A program made the translations under genes and the position numbers. The notes under the pieces were generated by a model that was not told the origin of the DNA, made no database searches, and saw nothing but the letters and a program-made list of their open reading frames with translations. From Todiramphus chloris collaris (taxonomy: Eukaryota; Chordata; Aves; Coraciiformes; Alcedinidae), in contig JANVCC010000077.1 of assembly GCA_025345505.1 (NCBI GenBank), forward strand, positions 1,051,998 through 1,115,997: a stretch of DNA of 64,000 bases. The letters run 5' to 3'. The first letter of the stretch is position 1; each line of letters opens with the position of its first letter. Shown piece by piece: positions 1-27,762 of the stretch.

Positions 1-4935
<4,935 letters not shown>

Positions 4936-4939
4936 GGCC

Positions 4940-5016
4940 GCCGCCTCTCGTCGCCGCGGCAACGCGGACGCTTCCGCCCGGCAGCCGGAAGCACTTCCCG
5001 CCGCCCCGGCCCGGAG
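4940..5016 (+). other. POLL: Putative POLL non-coding exon 1 (5'UTR), left end unknown
   Basis: Inferred only from the strong plus-strand donor at 5017 (gtgagt) inside the CpG island and from the acceptor just before the POLL ATG (cccagcag ending at 6427). The transcription start cannot be placed. Confidence 0.45.
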
Positions 5017-5072
5017 GTGAGTGCGGTGTCGCCGCCGGGCCCTGTCCCGGGCCCGTCCACACCCCATCCCCG

Positions 5073-5075
<3 letters not shown>

Positions 5076-5116
<41 letters not shown>
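5076..5116. repeat. (CA)n microsatellite
   Basis: Uninterrupted CA dinucleotide run of about 20 units, 60 bp inside the predicted first POLL intron and within the CpG island. Confidence 0.98.
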
Positions 5117-5118
<2 letters not shown>

Positions 5119-6431
5119 TCCGGGGCTGGGGGGGGATCCTTCCCCTCCTCGAGGCTGGGGGCGCGGGGGCTGCGGGCCTCGGGCCCAGCCGCGGGGTGTC
5201 GGGGGCTCGCTTTGTGCCCGCCCGGCCCGGCAGCCTTGGCGGCCTGCCCGGGGCTGCTGGCAGGGCAAGCTCGGCACCCGCCCTGCCGGTTTGCGTTCAG
5301 AGGAGTTACAATGCTAACTAGAAAAACACTCTTCCAAGAGAAGAGGACTTGAGCACATAGAGCCTTGCCGTGGGTTTTGGCGTGGTGGTTTTTGTTGTTT
5401 GGGGTTTTTTTTTTGCATAATAGGAAGTATTACTGTTTTCAGAGGCCTCTTTTGGTCTAAACGTCCAAAACCAAACATTTCTGTGAGCTGAACTCCTCCT
5501 TGTAGAAGTGAGGATTTGAGTCCAGCTCTGGGTTGGTCTCCAGAGGATTGTGTTTAGCACTTGGACGAGAAGGTGACCGCAGGGAGAAAACACAGCCCGG
5601 TGGGACCATTTTCAGCTCTTCCAAGCTTAGTACTGGCTGGTGTGTGAGAAACCTCCAAGCAAAATGCAAAGTGCTGCACAAAGAGGAGATCTTTAAGTTT
5701 GCATTGGCTTAACATGGCAGCTGGGAGGATGGGGCTGATGGGAGAGACGGTGATTTGGGTGTTTGTTCGGGCTATGGAAAATTGGTCTTCCTAGTAGGCT
5801 GGGCCAACAGTTAAAGCTCCTAAGTTCACTTTCTTAAGGTTTGTGATGGCAAAGCTATAGTTGTAACTGGATTGGACTCGGCTAGTCAATCTTTACTACT
5901 TCAACTGAAGCAGAGGTGTGGCTTTTCCTCCTGTGGCTGTATGAAATGCTTGGTGTTGATCAGATAGTTTGCCTTTTCTTGTTGGTGACTGGAATTCAGC
6001 CTGGCAGGAGAGACATTTCATCTTCCTCTTTGTGAGAATGTGCTTAAGAAATGGCTAGGAAATAAAGTTTCTTCTGTTGTCTGGGCAGGAAGGTGCTACA
6101 AAACATTAATGTAGTTAGAATAGCTTCTATTTTAAGAGCCAAGGTGTAGCCATTTCTGAGATACTCAAGCAGGGTCTTCCTAAGTGGCTTAGTGGTGGTT
6201 TCTTACTCTAGTTTTTCTGACCTTGTGGGCTGAAACTCTTGTTTCCAGGTGCCTCTCTCAGGGCAACTGTATTTTGAAAGGCAACAACAAAAAAAACCCC
6301 AAATCAAACCAACAAAGTCAGTGAGCAAATGGAGTGAATCTTAAGTTGTTGTGATTGCGTAACTGTTCTAAGCAACCTTCCTCTTTCTTACTGATGTTCA
6401 GCAGTTGCAAGCTAAGCTTCCCAGCAGGTCT

Positions 6432-16077
<9,646 letters not shown>

Positions 16078-17625
16078 CACTGGGTTGTCACCCAGCACCC
16101 TCAGCCCACTGCTGTGCTGCTGTTTTGAAGGGTGCTGGTTTTCCCCAGTGCTGCTCTCTGGTCACTACAGACTCGGGAACCTGTCTCAGCAAACTGGAGC
16201 TCCTTGCGAGCGCAGGACCCTGTTGCTGGCAGAGGTGTGTGGCTTCACCCAGCAGAGGCCATGAGCTGGAACCATGCTGAAGTGCTGCTCGATGCCCCAG
16301 GAAGCCCTTGGATACCAAAAGGGCTTGCTGCCCATCAGCCACCCTGGCCCTGCTCTCCCCAGGAAAGCTTCAGAAGGCTGTGCTGCAGAGCCTTGTGATC
16401 CAGCCCCTCCCAGTCCTTGTGAACAGGGGAAGTGAGATGCATCTTCCTCTGTATCTGAGCACAGACACCCCAAAATCTCTGTCCTGAGCAGTGCATGAAG
16501 GCAGCAGGGGGTCTGGCTTGGCCCTGGAACTTCCTCCTCACTACTGCTTACAGCTGCTACTGTCAGAATCACGAAGGGTCCCCCAGTGCTGCTGCTATGT
16601 CCTTCCTCCATCTGAGCTCACTTGTGTCCTCTGGTGGGTCTCCACTGCATGGGACCTGGCTGCTGCAACTGCCACCAGCTTCCCCTGCTGCCAGGTAAAC
16701 CTTGGAGGAGGCGTAGGGACCCGATGTTGTGTGCCTGCTTGCCCTCAGCCTGTCAGTGCCGAGGATCCTCCAGCACACGGCTGTGATGCCCCCAGTGTGG
16801 CCCCGGGGGTGTCTTCCCTCTCGGTGCAGCAGAGGAGTGAATCTCACAGCTCGGGGAGGGTTTGAATGTAGTGGCACCAAATGTAACCCAGCAGCAGGGG
16901 ATGTTTGTGCCCAGGAGGAACAGAGCTGGAGAAACATGAGGAGACAGTTTGGTTCTAATTTGGGCAAAGCAAAGCTTTCCCATTTTGTATGTGTGGAAGC
17001 TGGGGGGTTACCCAGTCTTTGATCAGAGAGAGAGGGTGTGTGTGTATTTGAATGTGTGTGTACATGTGGCTGGCCCCGCCAGTTCCAGGGCACTGCATTT
17101 TATTTCTCAGGAAACCTCAACTATTTTTATACTCTGAAGATGAATGTCCCAGAGACTTGCAGTGCTCTGCCTCCATTCTGGGTGTTTCAGTGGTTCCTCC
17201 TGGCAGAGGTGCTGCTCTGTGGCATCAGCTGCCAGGAACACCATGGTGGGCATTTCTGTGCGAGGACCTTCTCGCCGCTCTTTGGGCCTGGTCTGGCCAC
17301 CTGCTCCCTTGTCTTGTGGGGGGACCCAGCCACCCCAGCTCTTCACTCTGCCATGTCTTTGTCACCTGCAGTGACAAGCTGTGTGTTTGCTGCCAGGGCA
17401 GGCACGCAGTCACTACACCTGGTTAGTTTGCACAGTTTCTTGCTGCAGTGTCAACTGTGGCTGCTGGGCACCAGTAGTGGTGCTGGGGTGTTTGCTGGGG
17501 ACACCTTGACCCCAGCAGTATTAATTGTCAGCCCAGTCTTTCTACTGAACACCTAATAGAAATGAATGTCTTCTGGCACATCTTGATATGTGAAGTAAAA
17601 TAAATCCCTTCTCCCTTTTTCTTTT
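16078..17625 (+). other. POLL: POLL 3'UTR (inferred)
   Basis: Sequence between the stop codon and the first AATAAA on the plus strand. No coding evidence. The cleavage site is placed approximately, 20 bp past the signal. Confidence 0.5.
17599..17604 (+). terminator. Candidate POLL polyadenylation signal AATAAA
   Basis: First AATAAA downstream of the POLL stop, followed by a T-rich tract (around 17610-17640) resembling a downstream element. Confidence 0.6.
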
Positions 17626-20100
17626 GCATCTCTGTCTTTTTGCTCTCTGCCCTGCAACTGTTGGGACACTTCTCTGTAGCTGAATGGGAGACCTTCACGC
17701 TACTGGATCACCACTTCTGGCTCTCAGGGTAGGGAGTTGCTGGCCAACATCCTCCCAGATCAGAGTGTGACCTGGCTCTGTCCCAGCTGGCCATGTGGCT
17801 GAGCCGTGGCTGGTCATGCCCAGAGAAAGGAGCAATTCCTGAGCTATGAGCCTTGGGCTGAGCGTGGAGTCAGGAAGGGGTTGCTGTCAGGTTTTCCATA
17901 GTTCCTCAAAGAACAGGGTATATGGGAGTTGGATACTGCTGTGTCTCCTGTGCCTGCAACACAGCTCAGTCTCCTGAGCATGGAAATACTCTGGTTGCCC
18001 AAGGGGAATCTGAACAGCCTGGAAGCCAAGGGAACACAGGGAGGTGAGCAGCAGGAATCACTGGCTCAAAAGGGAGATGAAAACACTGGAGAGGGACAGG
18101 GGCTGCTGGGCTGGAGCTGGCGAGGGCTGGGCTGGGTTATCCAGGAGCAAAGGGGAGTCAGCCCCTGACCAGGGCCTGGCATGTCCAGGGGAGCACTTCC
18201 TCCCCAGGAGGGTTGTGCTCTCAGGCACCAGCCCCAGAGAGGAGGGTGGACCCCATCCTTGGAGTCAGCGGGGTTTGGCAGGGCAGGGTCAGTTCTGGCC
18301 TTGTCTGGGGCTGGGGATAGTCCTGCCCCAAAGGGAGGTGGGATGGGGGTTCCCTCTTCCCTCCAGTGCTGCTGGGATGATACTGGAGGATTTTTCCCTA
18401 GAGCTTTATGTCTGGGACCCCTGAGCACAGTCCTGTTTCTGCCTGGGCTGGAGCAGGGGACCGAGTTTGTGGACGCTCACCTTGGCCCCTTGGTGAACAC
18501 AGGTTTGCCTCCACCTCTGGATGCCAGGGTGAGCTGCTCCTGGATGGGTTGGGGCTTCTCCTCTCACCAGAGCCACACACTGGGGACATCCCTGGAGGTG
18601 GGGGAGATGTGGCACTGCTAGCCACCAGCTCCTTCACCTTTGTCACCTCCCTCTCCGGGGACACAGTTCACACTCTGGTGCCAAATGGGTGGTGCAGCAG
18701 CACATCAAAGCCCTGGCCCTGCTGTTTGTGCTCCTTTTGCTGCGAGGGAGGCCAGACATGGGGGACGTGCGGGGCTGGGGGTGCTCGGGAGCAGGACTGT
18801 TCACCCAAACCCTTGTGAAATGACAGCGAGGGTGGCCCTGCTGCCAACATATCATGTGGAGGCTGCTGGGGGAAATGACCTGCCAGTCCTCATGTCTGTG
18901 AGGGAAGGGGCCTGAGGTCTGTGTTCCCTCCCACCCTGCAAATCCCTGCCAGGGAGGTTTGGAGGGGTCAGAGGGCCCTCCTGGGGACAGCCACAGCCAG
19001 GAGAGCCAACGATGCCTGCGGACGGTCTCTTCTGGGAGCAGCCAGGTGGATGGAAAGGGGCAGGAGGTGAAGGAGCACGACAAGGAACTCGTCCAGAGCA
19101 ACTGGAGGTGAATTTTCTGAATGCTGGAGGATCCTGCGTCTCCCATTTCCTGGTGCAAGGAGAGAAACACGAGGGTCTGGACTGTGTTGCCCCCTGGGAG
19201 TCAGCCCTGGGTGGAGGGGACAGAGCTGCCCCACAGAGTCTCCTCTTTGTGCCCCTAATCCTTCCCTTTATCCTCACAGTCACTTGCAGAGCACAAGCCA
19301 GTGCCTACCTCTGGCCTGGCATCCCCTGAGGCCACATGCTCCTCTGAGACCCCTGCCCTTGCAACTGGGTAGCACCTGGCCCCCCCCCTTACCCCAGCAC
19401 ACCTGCCTTTTCTAAACCCCAGGATGACACACTTCTGAAGGAGGTACAAGGGATGAGGGCCCTGGGGTACCTGGGAGGAGGTGGGTGCTGATCCACGGGC
19501 ATGGGTGCAGGCAGGGTGAACAGAGATGGTTTCAGGCATCCCTAATGAGGTATCTCCTGGCTCCTCTTTCCTAGGAAGGGACTTTGGCTACTCCCCCTCC
19601 CCAGCACACCCCCTTCCTGCCCTCCCTAGCTGTGAGTCTGATCATCCTGAAAATTAAAAATAAGCCCAAACACAGCAGCACTTAAAGGCTAAGTGGAAAG
19701 TCAGGGAGCCGGGACGGGCTGTAGAGCCCCTTGCTCCCACCCCGCCATCCCTGCACTGTCAGGGTGGGTCCAGAGTGGGGGCTCAGACAATTCCTGCCTT
19801 CCCGTCAAATGTCTCTGCCCCATCGTGTGAAAGGAAGAAAAAGCCTGGGCCAAGTCACTGCAGCGATGAGCGTTAGGCATCTCTTCCCACCCTGCTCCTT
19901 ACCCTGCAGTGAGGACACCCATCCTTAGCCATCATGCTTGTCCTCGTGCAGGGCCAGGGGGTGCCGGGGCTAGGGGAAAAGGGGTGCGGAGGGGGTGGTT
20001 GGGCACTGAACACCAGCACTTCGCATTCCCCAGTAAAGGTCTGCTAATGGCAGCCTGGCTGGGCCAATGTAAGGGAGCTGCTCCCCCCGCCGGAGCAGGC
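17626..20100. other. Intergenic; no gene seen
   Basis: Moderately GC-rich sequence between POLL and the first AT-rich island. Open frames here lack recognisable domains and overlap each other on both strands. A short AT-rich patch at about 19640-19690 may be a minor element. Confidence 0.5.
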
Positions 20101-20460
20101 AGGGAAATGAATATGAATTTATCATGATTAGGTGAACCCAGCAGGGAGAGCAGGAGAGAGAGGGCTAGGCAGGGAGGGGGCGGGCGAAGATGGATCTGTG
20201 CAATAAAATTAAATAAGGACACCAAATAGAGTCACTTCTCACGCGCCCGCCCGCTCTCCCGCGCGCGGGGCCTCTCCCGCCTCCTGCGCTCCTCTGGCTT
20301 TGCTGATTTCTCTCTTTCCTCAAATTTATGAGGCCAATTATGAAGATGAGGTTGGAAGTTCTCGGAAGTTCACTAAATGCAAAGTGCGGTCCCTGCTGTT
20401 CCCATCAAATTAATTAACCAAGCGCTATTGATGGCCAAGGCGACTTTGGTGCATTGTGGA
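20100..20460. promoter_or_regulatory. Candidate conserved non-coding element (AT-rich island 1)
   Basis: Dense homeodomain-type cores (for example TTAATTAA at 20410-20417), AT-rich tracts and a CpG-containing centre, sharply different from the C/G-rich flanks. No open frame. This texture is typical of developmental enhancers; conservation itself was not tested. Confidence 0.4.
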
Positions 20461-22129
20461 GCGTGCGGGAAGGGCTGCTGGGGTGCAGCTCGGGGAGTCC
20501 TGGGTGGGGGCAGAGCACCCTGCAGGACATCCTCAGGGGGAGCGGGTGCAGAGACAGCACCCTGCCTGGGCAGCTGGAGTAAGAGACACGGCAGGGCATG
20601 CACCATCTCGGTGTCTGATGCTTGGGATCGCAGTATCTGCTTCTGTAGCTGGAGAAGATCCACCTGGGTGGTGGCAGGGCTGCCCCCAGGGGAATGGGGC
20701 ATGGATATGTGGCAGAATGTAGTGCCATGTCCCATGGTGGATGCCGTGGCAGGGGCTGGTGGTCAGCAGGAGCCTGTCTGGAGGAGCAAAGCTTGAAGCT
20801 GGTGCCTTCTTGGGTATCCCAAGGTGATCCCACCAGCTGGGCAGGGGGATGCTGACCCTGATCCCATGGGGGTGGTCTGCACAGGGACCTCACACTTGAT
20901 AGACAAATGACTTTCCCTATGGCTTAGCAGTGATGGTGCAGCCGGGACAGGCCCACTGCCTCCTCCTGTTCCCAAAGTCCCAGCAGACCTCCCTGACTTA
21001 GTTTCCCTATCTGCACTCTGGCAAACAACCTGCCTGTGACTTGCAGGTTAAGATCTCATGAGCAGAGTGCCATGATCCGACACAGACCCTTGGCCATCCT
21101 TAACCTTTGCGTGAAGCAGCCCAACTCTGTTCAGGGCTCAGGGAAAGGTTGGGTGGATGTGTGGTGGGGGCAGCAACCATACGCCTAAAGCACACCAGCT
21201 CTCAGGAGAAAGTTCCTGTGCCTGAAGTAGCCATGTCATGTTCCCCTCCTCCCAGGGAAGGACTTTTGTGGACTGAGAGGTGGTGTCCAACATGACCCCC
21301 TATCTGCCCCATCCCATGGCTCTGAGATGTCCCCTCTGGGCTTGTTTCATGTGCAAGCAGCTGGGATGCTGCTGCAGAACTGCTGTAGCATGGGGGATGA
21401 GACTCTCCAGGCTACTCAGGCTCCTGTCAGACACTGGACAAACAGCCCTTCTGCTGCCTGTCTGGGGGAGAATTCACTCAAAGCAGTTCATACATTGCTC
21501 AGGTGAGCCTCTCAGCACCACTGCCTGGGCTACAAGTGCTTCAGGTTGTAACAGGGTCTGGTGCTGAGGCTCTGGCTCAAACCCAGGACAACTCCACTTG
21601 CTACATTGCCACTCTGTGCCTCAGTTTCCCTCCTTCTTGCATGTTCTAGGTTGTTTGCTCTCTGGTTTCACTGGGTGTAAACAGCACCCCAGTTCCCAGG
21701 GAGCCTTGCTAGCATTTGATAGCTATGAGACATTGCCAAATAAAAGCTCAGTCCTTGCTCCCAAACCAGCCTTGTTTCACACCAAATACACATTCCATAA
21801 GTCTCCCTGCTTGTGCTGCCCTGGCTCAGGGATCTTCCCCTGTAGTGCCATGGCACCCTGACTTAAATCCTTTTGCAATCACTGTCTAGGGCTAAGCAAA
21901 CCATTTGGTTTGAGATAGGTCCCAGAGAAGGCCAGATCTTACCATCCCTGCACGTGCCCAGCTCCTGGCACAGCTCTGGCTGCCTTTCCTGCTCCTGCTT
22001 CTCCTCACTGGCTTTACTCCTGCCCTGGTGATCAATGAGCTCTGGTCGGGCTGGAAAACAGCACAAATAGAAGCATTTACAAACCCGCTGTCTCTCCAAC
22101 AGGGCCATAACTCAGGCTCCCGTCACTGC
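20461..22129. other. Intergenic; no gene seen
   Basis: Low-complexity-poor, moderately GC-rich DNA with no splice-consistent coding frame recognised. Confidence 0.45.
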
Positions 22130-22345
22130 CGGGAACGGGAGGCAGGCGCTCTGGCTCTGGCGGCAGCACCGACGTTTCCCCTCTCGTGGTAAATGTGTTA
22201 CTTGGGGATAATTTACCTGCTTATGTCAAGTTTTTAAAAGAAATAGACTGGCTGCTCTGCAGCTCCTGACACTCGCAGCGTGCGTGCGTGGCCACACGTG
22301 TCTACCTGGGGAAAAAAAAATCACCTGGGCTGAAAGGAGAGGTTT
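22130..22345. promoter_or_regulatory. Candidate non-coding regulatory island 2
   Basis: AT-rich patch with TTAC/TAAT-type motifs (around 22190-22250) followed by CpG-containing sequence, between two GC-rich blocks. No coding signal. Weaker than the other islands. Confidence 0.25.
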
Positions 22346-25300
22346 ACAAATGCCTGGGTTTCGGAGCTGCAGCCCCCGCGTGGGATCTCGGGTCTGTAAT
22401 ACCGAGCTCTTGCTGTGGTCTGTCCCTCCCTGGGGTCTCCAGGGGCTGCCGCTGCCCACCTCCCTCTAAGGGCTTCTCAGCAGCACCACGGGCTGCTGGG
22501 TGCTGGGTGCCCCACGTCCCGGGAGCACCCCTTCTCCGGGGATCCTGGGGCAGCCTCCCCGACACCCGTGGGTGAGAACGGTGCTGGGGACTCGGCGACC
22601 GAGGCGATGCCGCTGCGGACCGGGCAGCCCGGGTGCGCTGGGCTCGGGCCGCGGGCACCCTGGCAGGCAGCAGAGGGAGCTGGAGGACCGGCTATGGGCA
22701 GCGGCGGGCGGGCTGCGGGCAGCCCCGGGTTCCGCTGGCTCAGCGCCCCCGAGGTGCGGGAGAAGCCCCTGTCCGCCCAGGTGCCCCAGCAGGGCAGCGG
22801 GAGGCACTCCCAGGCTGCAAACTGGCCCTTCGGCCCCGTGGGGCCGCCTCTCCCACCCGGCTCCAGACACACGACCCCTGTGGGGTCCCTCCTGCGCCAT
22901 CCTGGGGGGGCCATGCAGCCTCTCTCTGGCTGGACCCCACCGTGCCCTTCGTCCCCTCTCCCCGTAACCATCCGGGGCAAGGGGCACGGCGCTCACCATC
23001 GCCCTGAAGAACTGCTGGGGGGACAGCGGGGTCACCAGCAGCCTGAAGGGACAGGAGAGGGGGGGAAGATAAGGTCTCTCCATCCCTGGGCAGCAGCTCA
23101 GGGCAGGGGGAGAGTTCTGCAGCACGTGGTGGGCACCTGTCACTGCCATGTCCCTGCCTGTTTGCCCATAGGGAGCTGATTTATATCTAGGCCAGCCCGT
23201 GTTGACCTCCTGCTTTGGCTCAGGCATTATAGCTAATGGCAGTTCAGCAGAGCTACAGCAAAAGTGAAGTGGCTGGTGGGGGGATGGGGAAGGGGGGACA
23301 CAGGGTAAGGGAAGCAGCAGAGGCTCCAGGTTGCAATGGCACATCTACCCAGAGCCAGGGACAGCAGGGCTGGAGCAGACATAGCTCCCAGACAGTGCCC
23401 TCTCCACCCTGTCCTTGTCCCTTACTCCTGAGGGCTCTTCCTGACTGTCACCTGGCTCTTCCTCTCCTCCTGTTTTAATCACAGGGGCTTCCGAGTCAGC
23501 AGGATCAGGTGTAAAGGGGTGTCTCCTTGTTGGGGTGAAACTGAGGCACCTACAGCCTGATGGATTCATGAACATTAAGAAGCAGAGCCAGTGAGGACCC
23601 CAGGTATCTGAGCCCAGCCCCTGCCCAGGACTTGCTGGGGTGAAAGACTAGGAGGACCTGGCACAGGTACAGCAGAGTGTGTTGCCATGGTCAGTGGCCT
23701 GAAGCTTCCCTCTTGATCTGTTGCTCTTGCCCCCTGCTTAATCCATGAGCCCTGGGGTACAGAATGGTGGGTTACAATCTTCCTGTCCCCACTGTGGGAC
23801 ACATGTCCCTTCAGGTCCCAGACCCCCCCCCACACCAGTTTGCATGGGCCCTGTGTCATTCAGCCCCACCATACTCCTCTTGCATTTTGACAATAAGCCC
23901 TATTTGTTTTCCCAGCTGGACTGGATAACTAGCCCAGTAACATGACCAGACTACGGGAGGTGAGCTTTGGGGGTAGCTGTATCAGCTGCCACCCCAATCC
24001 CTGACTGCAGCAACTGCTGAGGTGGGACCTCAGCACAACTGTAAACCTTGATATTTGCATACTCACCAAGCAGCTGCTCTCCATCCTGGGACGATGCCAG
24101 CCTGACCTGCCAGTCTAGGTGGTCTGAGTGGGTTATGGGAGCCCTTGGGGATGCTATAAAAACATCTGCCCCAATCCTGGCCACACACCTAGAGGTCTTC
24201 ACTGTCTGGTGGTAAGGGAGAACATTTGAAAAAAAATGTCACGATCACAGGAAGAACAAAATTTCTGACTCCTAAAGCTCTACAGGAGCATTTGCATAAC
24301 ACAGTGATTCCCTCACTGTTCTGTGCTTGTGCGGGAACTGAGTGTCCCCAGGGGTGGCACTGCCATGGCTAATGTCATTGGCGAGCCCTGGGCTGGGGTT
24401 TCCCTGCCCTGGCATGAGCCCAGCTCTGCCCAGTTAATGGAGGGGAAACTGGGAACAAACCTGAACAAGGTCTGATTGCTTGGAGGGCTCCCACGCCTTG
24501 GTTGCATGGCAGGAGGTCCCTGCCTACCCAATCTCCTATTTTCCAGATTCAGCTTTATTTTGGCAGGAGGAGCTCTCTCTGTGCTGTATTTTCCATGCAT
24601 CATGTGCTGGTTTGGCTGGGATTTCACCCACAGGGTGTCACATGTGATGCTGGGGCAGAGCAGGGTCCTAAGGCTAAGAAACAGTCCCTGGGGTGAAAAC
24701 TGCATCTCCACAAGATGCTTGAACCTCTCCCTTAAGGTCATCACTGAGACAGGGCTGAGGCCAGGTTTTTGGCAAATATTTGTACTGCTGTTGACTGGAA
24801 TAAAAAGCAACTGGTCTTGCCCAAATTTCAAGTCGATGCTGCATATGTGACCCAGCCTTGCTGACATCCTGCCTTTGCTCTCTGCTGGGGAAGGGTTTGG
24901 AGGTAGCAACCCCTCTCTGTGTAAGACATTAGGACTTCCCCAGATATAAGACATAGCCCCCTGCCTGCCTGCAGTGGGAAGTGCTCTGGTTTTTGGTGGG
25001 CTGTGGTGCCAAGGGCTGGGGTATGCTGGCTGCAACCACCTCAGCTGGACATGCAGGGCTCTGTGAGCTTCTTCTGATGCTGCCTGGCCACCCTGCACAT
25101 GTAATGGGTCTGTCACAGTCCCACCAGGCTTTCTGCTGCTGTTTGCAAACTGAGGGGTACACTGGTGTCCAGATTGACACGCTGTGCTTTCCGACTGATA
25201 ACGTGCATTTCTGCTCCCCGTTTCTCAGCCAAGGAGTATTGACTTTGAAAGGCTGCAGGAAGAGCTTGCATCCTTGCAAGTAGCCCCTCCCCAACAAGTT

Positions 25301-27384
25301 TGTCAAGTCCTCCACATGACTACACTGCAGATCGTTTTGGGGGTGATTTCTTTTTTTTTTTTTAAGAGTCTTTCTTAGGGCTAAGCTGGATTCAGGCAAC
25401 AGCAGCTTGTGGCTTGCACCACCCTTGAGCATTGGCCACTGACAGGTCCGTGTGCAGCATCCAAAGCTCAGCCCAGCTGGGGAAACTTGTCCTCTGGTCT
25501 GAACCTGCTGCAGAAGCAGGATCTGTGCATTCCCATCTGTCTCTCATCAAAAGTGATTTGTTTGAAATCATTTCCATGGCCTCTGCACTTATTTTGGTAA
25601 CTAGATTCAGGAGAGCAGGTTAAATCAGAGGCTGAGCTTCATCCAGAAGAAGCAGGTGGAGGACATTGTTCAGCTCTCATTCTGAACAGGTCTAAAATTA
25701 GATCTGGGATGTAAAAGTTGATGAGCATAGATATGTGAGTCCCACCTCAGTTCAGCAGCATTCACTACAGAGCTGGGATGCTCCCACTGAAGATGACTGC
25801 CATTTGGTATCAGTTTTGTCCAGCAATATTTCAAGTTTTGAAGGCCTGGGCAGGTGGAAGGGGCATGGGGAGCTGTAAATAAGTGTGAGATTTAAAAAAA
25901 CTCCCTGAAATGACCAATAAATCCTCCAGGACATGGCAGGGATCCCACAGATCCCGCCTGAAGAAACCAAGCTCTTCACTGAAAAAACTAAGTATTTTCA
26001 AAAGCATGGTCGGAGCAGCACATAGTGGTGCCCAGGCAAAGGATAGCCTGCAGCTGAGCCCAAGGACAGGGACATCCCCTGGCAGGTCCCTGTGTCACCT
26101 GCTCCCTGTGCCTTGCTGTGTCCTGCCTGGAGTTTTGGGGATGCACACCACAAAGCAAAAGAAATGGAGAGTCTGAACCTACAGACTTCTTGGCACAAGG
26201 TAAGTGACACAGTAAAACACGCTGGATCTGGCCTCAGGAGACAACTGCTTCATGCTGCCCTGTGGGGTGCAGAGTGATGTGGGTGCTGCATCCCGTTGGT
26301 ATTACCCATGCCAGGTCTGACAAGATCTGGGCAGTCCCCACACAGAGAGAAGATAGAAAAACCCCACTGGTGTGGCCTCTCAGCATGTCCACAAGGTGCC
26401 AGCAGGGCTGGATCCAGCTGTGCAGAGGGACCCTGATGGCCCTGCAACTGCTCCTCTCTTAGCACCCAGTGTCCAAGGACATGGGGAAGGCAAAGGTGGG
26501 GAGGGGGACTGGACTTACCCCCTTGCTGTGGCTCTGGGAGGGGGCAAGGGGTGTGCGGGCAGCTGGGTGGGTGTGGGGACACCTGGCCACAGCGGGTGGA
26601 TGGCAGCAGGGAGGTGCGGGGTTCGTCGGGAGAAAGGCCTGTGTGTGCATCCCATGGCCGTGGGGTGCTCATCCTCACTGTGCACCCCACACCAGGGACT
26701 CATAGCCCCTCTTCCCCAGCGGGTGCTGGATGCGGTCCTTTCCTGTGCCTACTGGCAGCTGTGGCTGTCTCCTGATCGGTGTGCTCAGTGACTATGGATG
26801 GCAGTGTCTCCAGGAGGGGTTCTGACCACTGGCAGCTACCTTCTTCCAACTCCATCCCAAATCAAGTCTTTGCTTCCCATGAGCATCCCAGGGACCCCTC
26901 ATGTGTTGCCCAGCCCCCCAGTAGACACCCTCTTTCTGTCCCCGCAGGACCCGGTAGCCAGTGTTGGTGTCCCCGCTCTGCAGTGTCTGAGCCTCCTCCC
27001 AGGGTGATGCTGTCCTGGCCCCTCTCCACCACGCAGCGCTCGCCCCGCCACTTCGCATGCTGCAGCAGATGGTGGAGGTGACATTTGTCTGAGAGTGACG
27101 TGCTTGACGGTGGTCGTGTCTCCCACTCCTCCTCCCTTTGCCCTAGATGGAGGAGCCTTGAGCCCACCCAGCAGAGGCAGGACGGGCAGTCACAGCCTGG
27201 GGGGTCCCCCCCCACTACCACAACCCCCCCAGACATCTGCACCGTGTGACCATCTGCAGCCCCACCAAGCCCCTCTCCCAAGGGGCTCCAGGGTGGCCTG
27301 GGGGGGGATTGTCCCCGAGGGTGAGCACCCATCACCGCAGGGTGTTTGAGGGGAGGCTGGGTGGGGGCCGGGCACCGGGGACTC
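22346..27384. other. Intergenic; no convincing gene
   Basis: Includes a GC-rich block at 22340-23040 where frames of more than 200 codons are open on both strands at once, as expected from base composition, and a 267-codon minus frame at 24313-25116 with no recognised domain and no ATG start. Confidence 0.45.
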
Positions 27385-27715
27385 CTGTTCGTTCTCCGTT
27401 TTCTGCCTTAATTAGAACCCGGAGAGACCAGGCGAAATCGCATTAGCGCGGGGCCCCGGTGCGCTGAGCCATCCATCTTTTTTTATTACAGCGTAATGGG
27501 GCTGCTCGCGAGGCGCCGTGCGATTTGTCACAGGCCTCGTTCCCTGATAACGGGCATTTGTCATCACTTTCTTCCCGTGTTAATGTCATCATCGGCGAGC
27601 TGACAGGCAGACCCGTTGAGGGAGCACTGGCGACAGACCACATCCGTCAACCTAATATTTCCATGGCTGTGGGGATCAGCCGGGCTGCGAACACACATTA
27701 AAGTGCTTATGAGGG
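27385..27715. promoter_or_regulatory. Candidate conserved non-coding element (island 3a)
   Basis: Contains TTAATTAG near 27408, repeated ATTA/TAAT and TGTCATCA-type motifs and isolated CpGs between G-rich flanks. No open frame of note. It looks like a deeply constrained enhancer core. Confidence 0.45.
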
Positions 27716-27720
27716 GAGGG

Positions 27721-27762
27721 AAAAAAAAAAAAAAACCCACCAAAAAAAAACCAACCCAAAAA
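27721..27762. repeat. A-rich simple sequence
   Basis: Three adenine runs separated by short C-rich interruptions, between islands 3a and 3b. Confidence 0.9.

Noticed and set aside
22415..23344. Open frames of 254 (+) and 292 (-) codons over the same GC-rich block
   Set aside because: Simultaneous openness on both strands reflects high GC and few stops; the peptides are Pro/Gly/Arg-rich without domains.
24313..25116. 267-codon open minus-strand frame
   Set aside because: Begins at a non-ATG codon, has no recognisable motif and lies in intergenic DNA; treated as chance.
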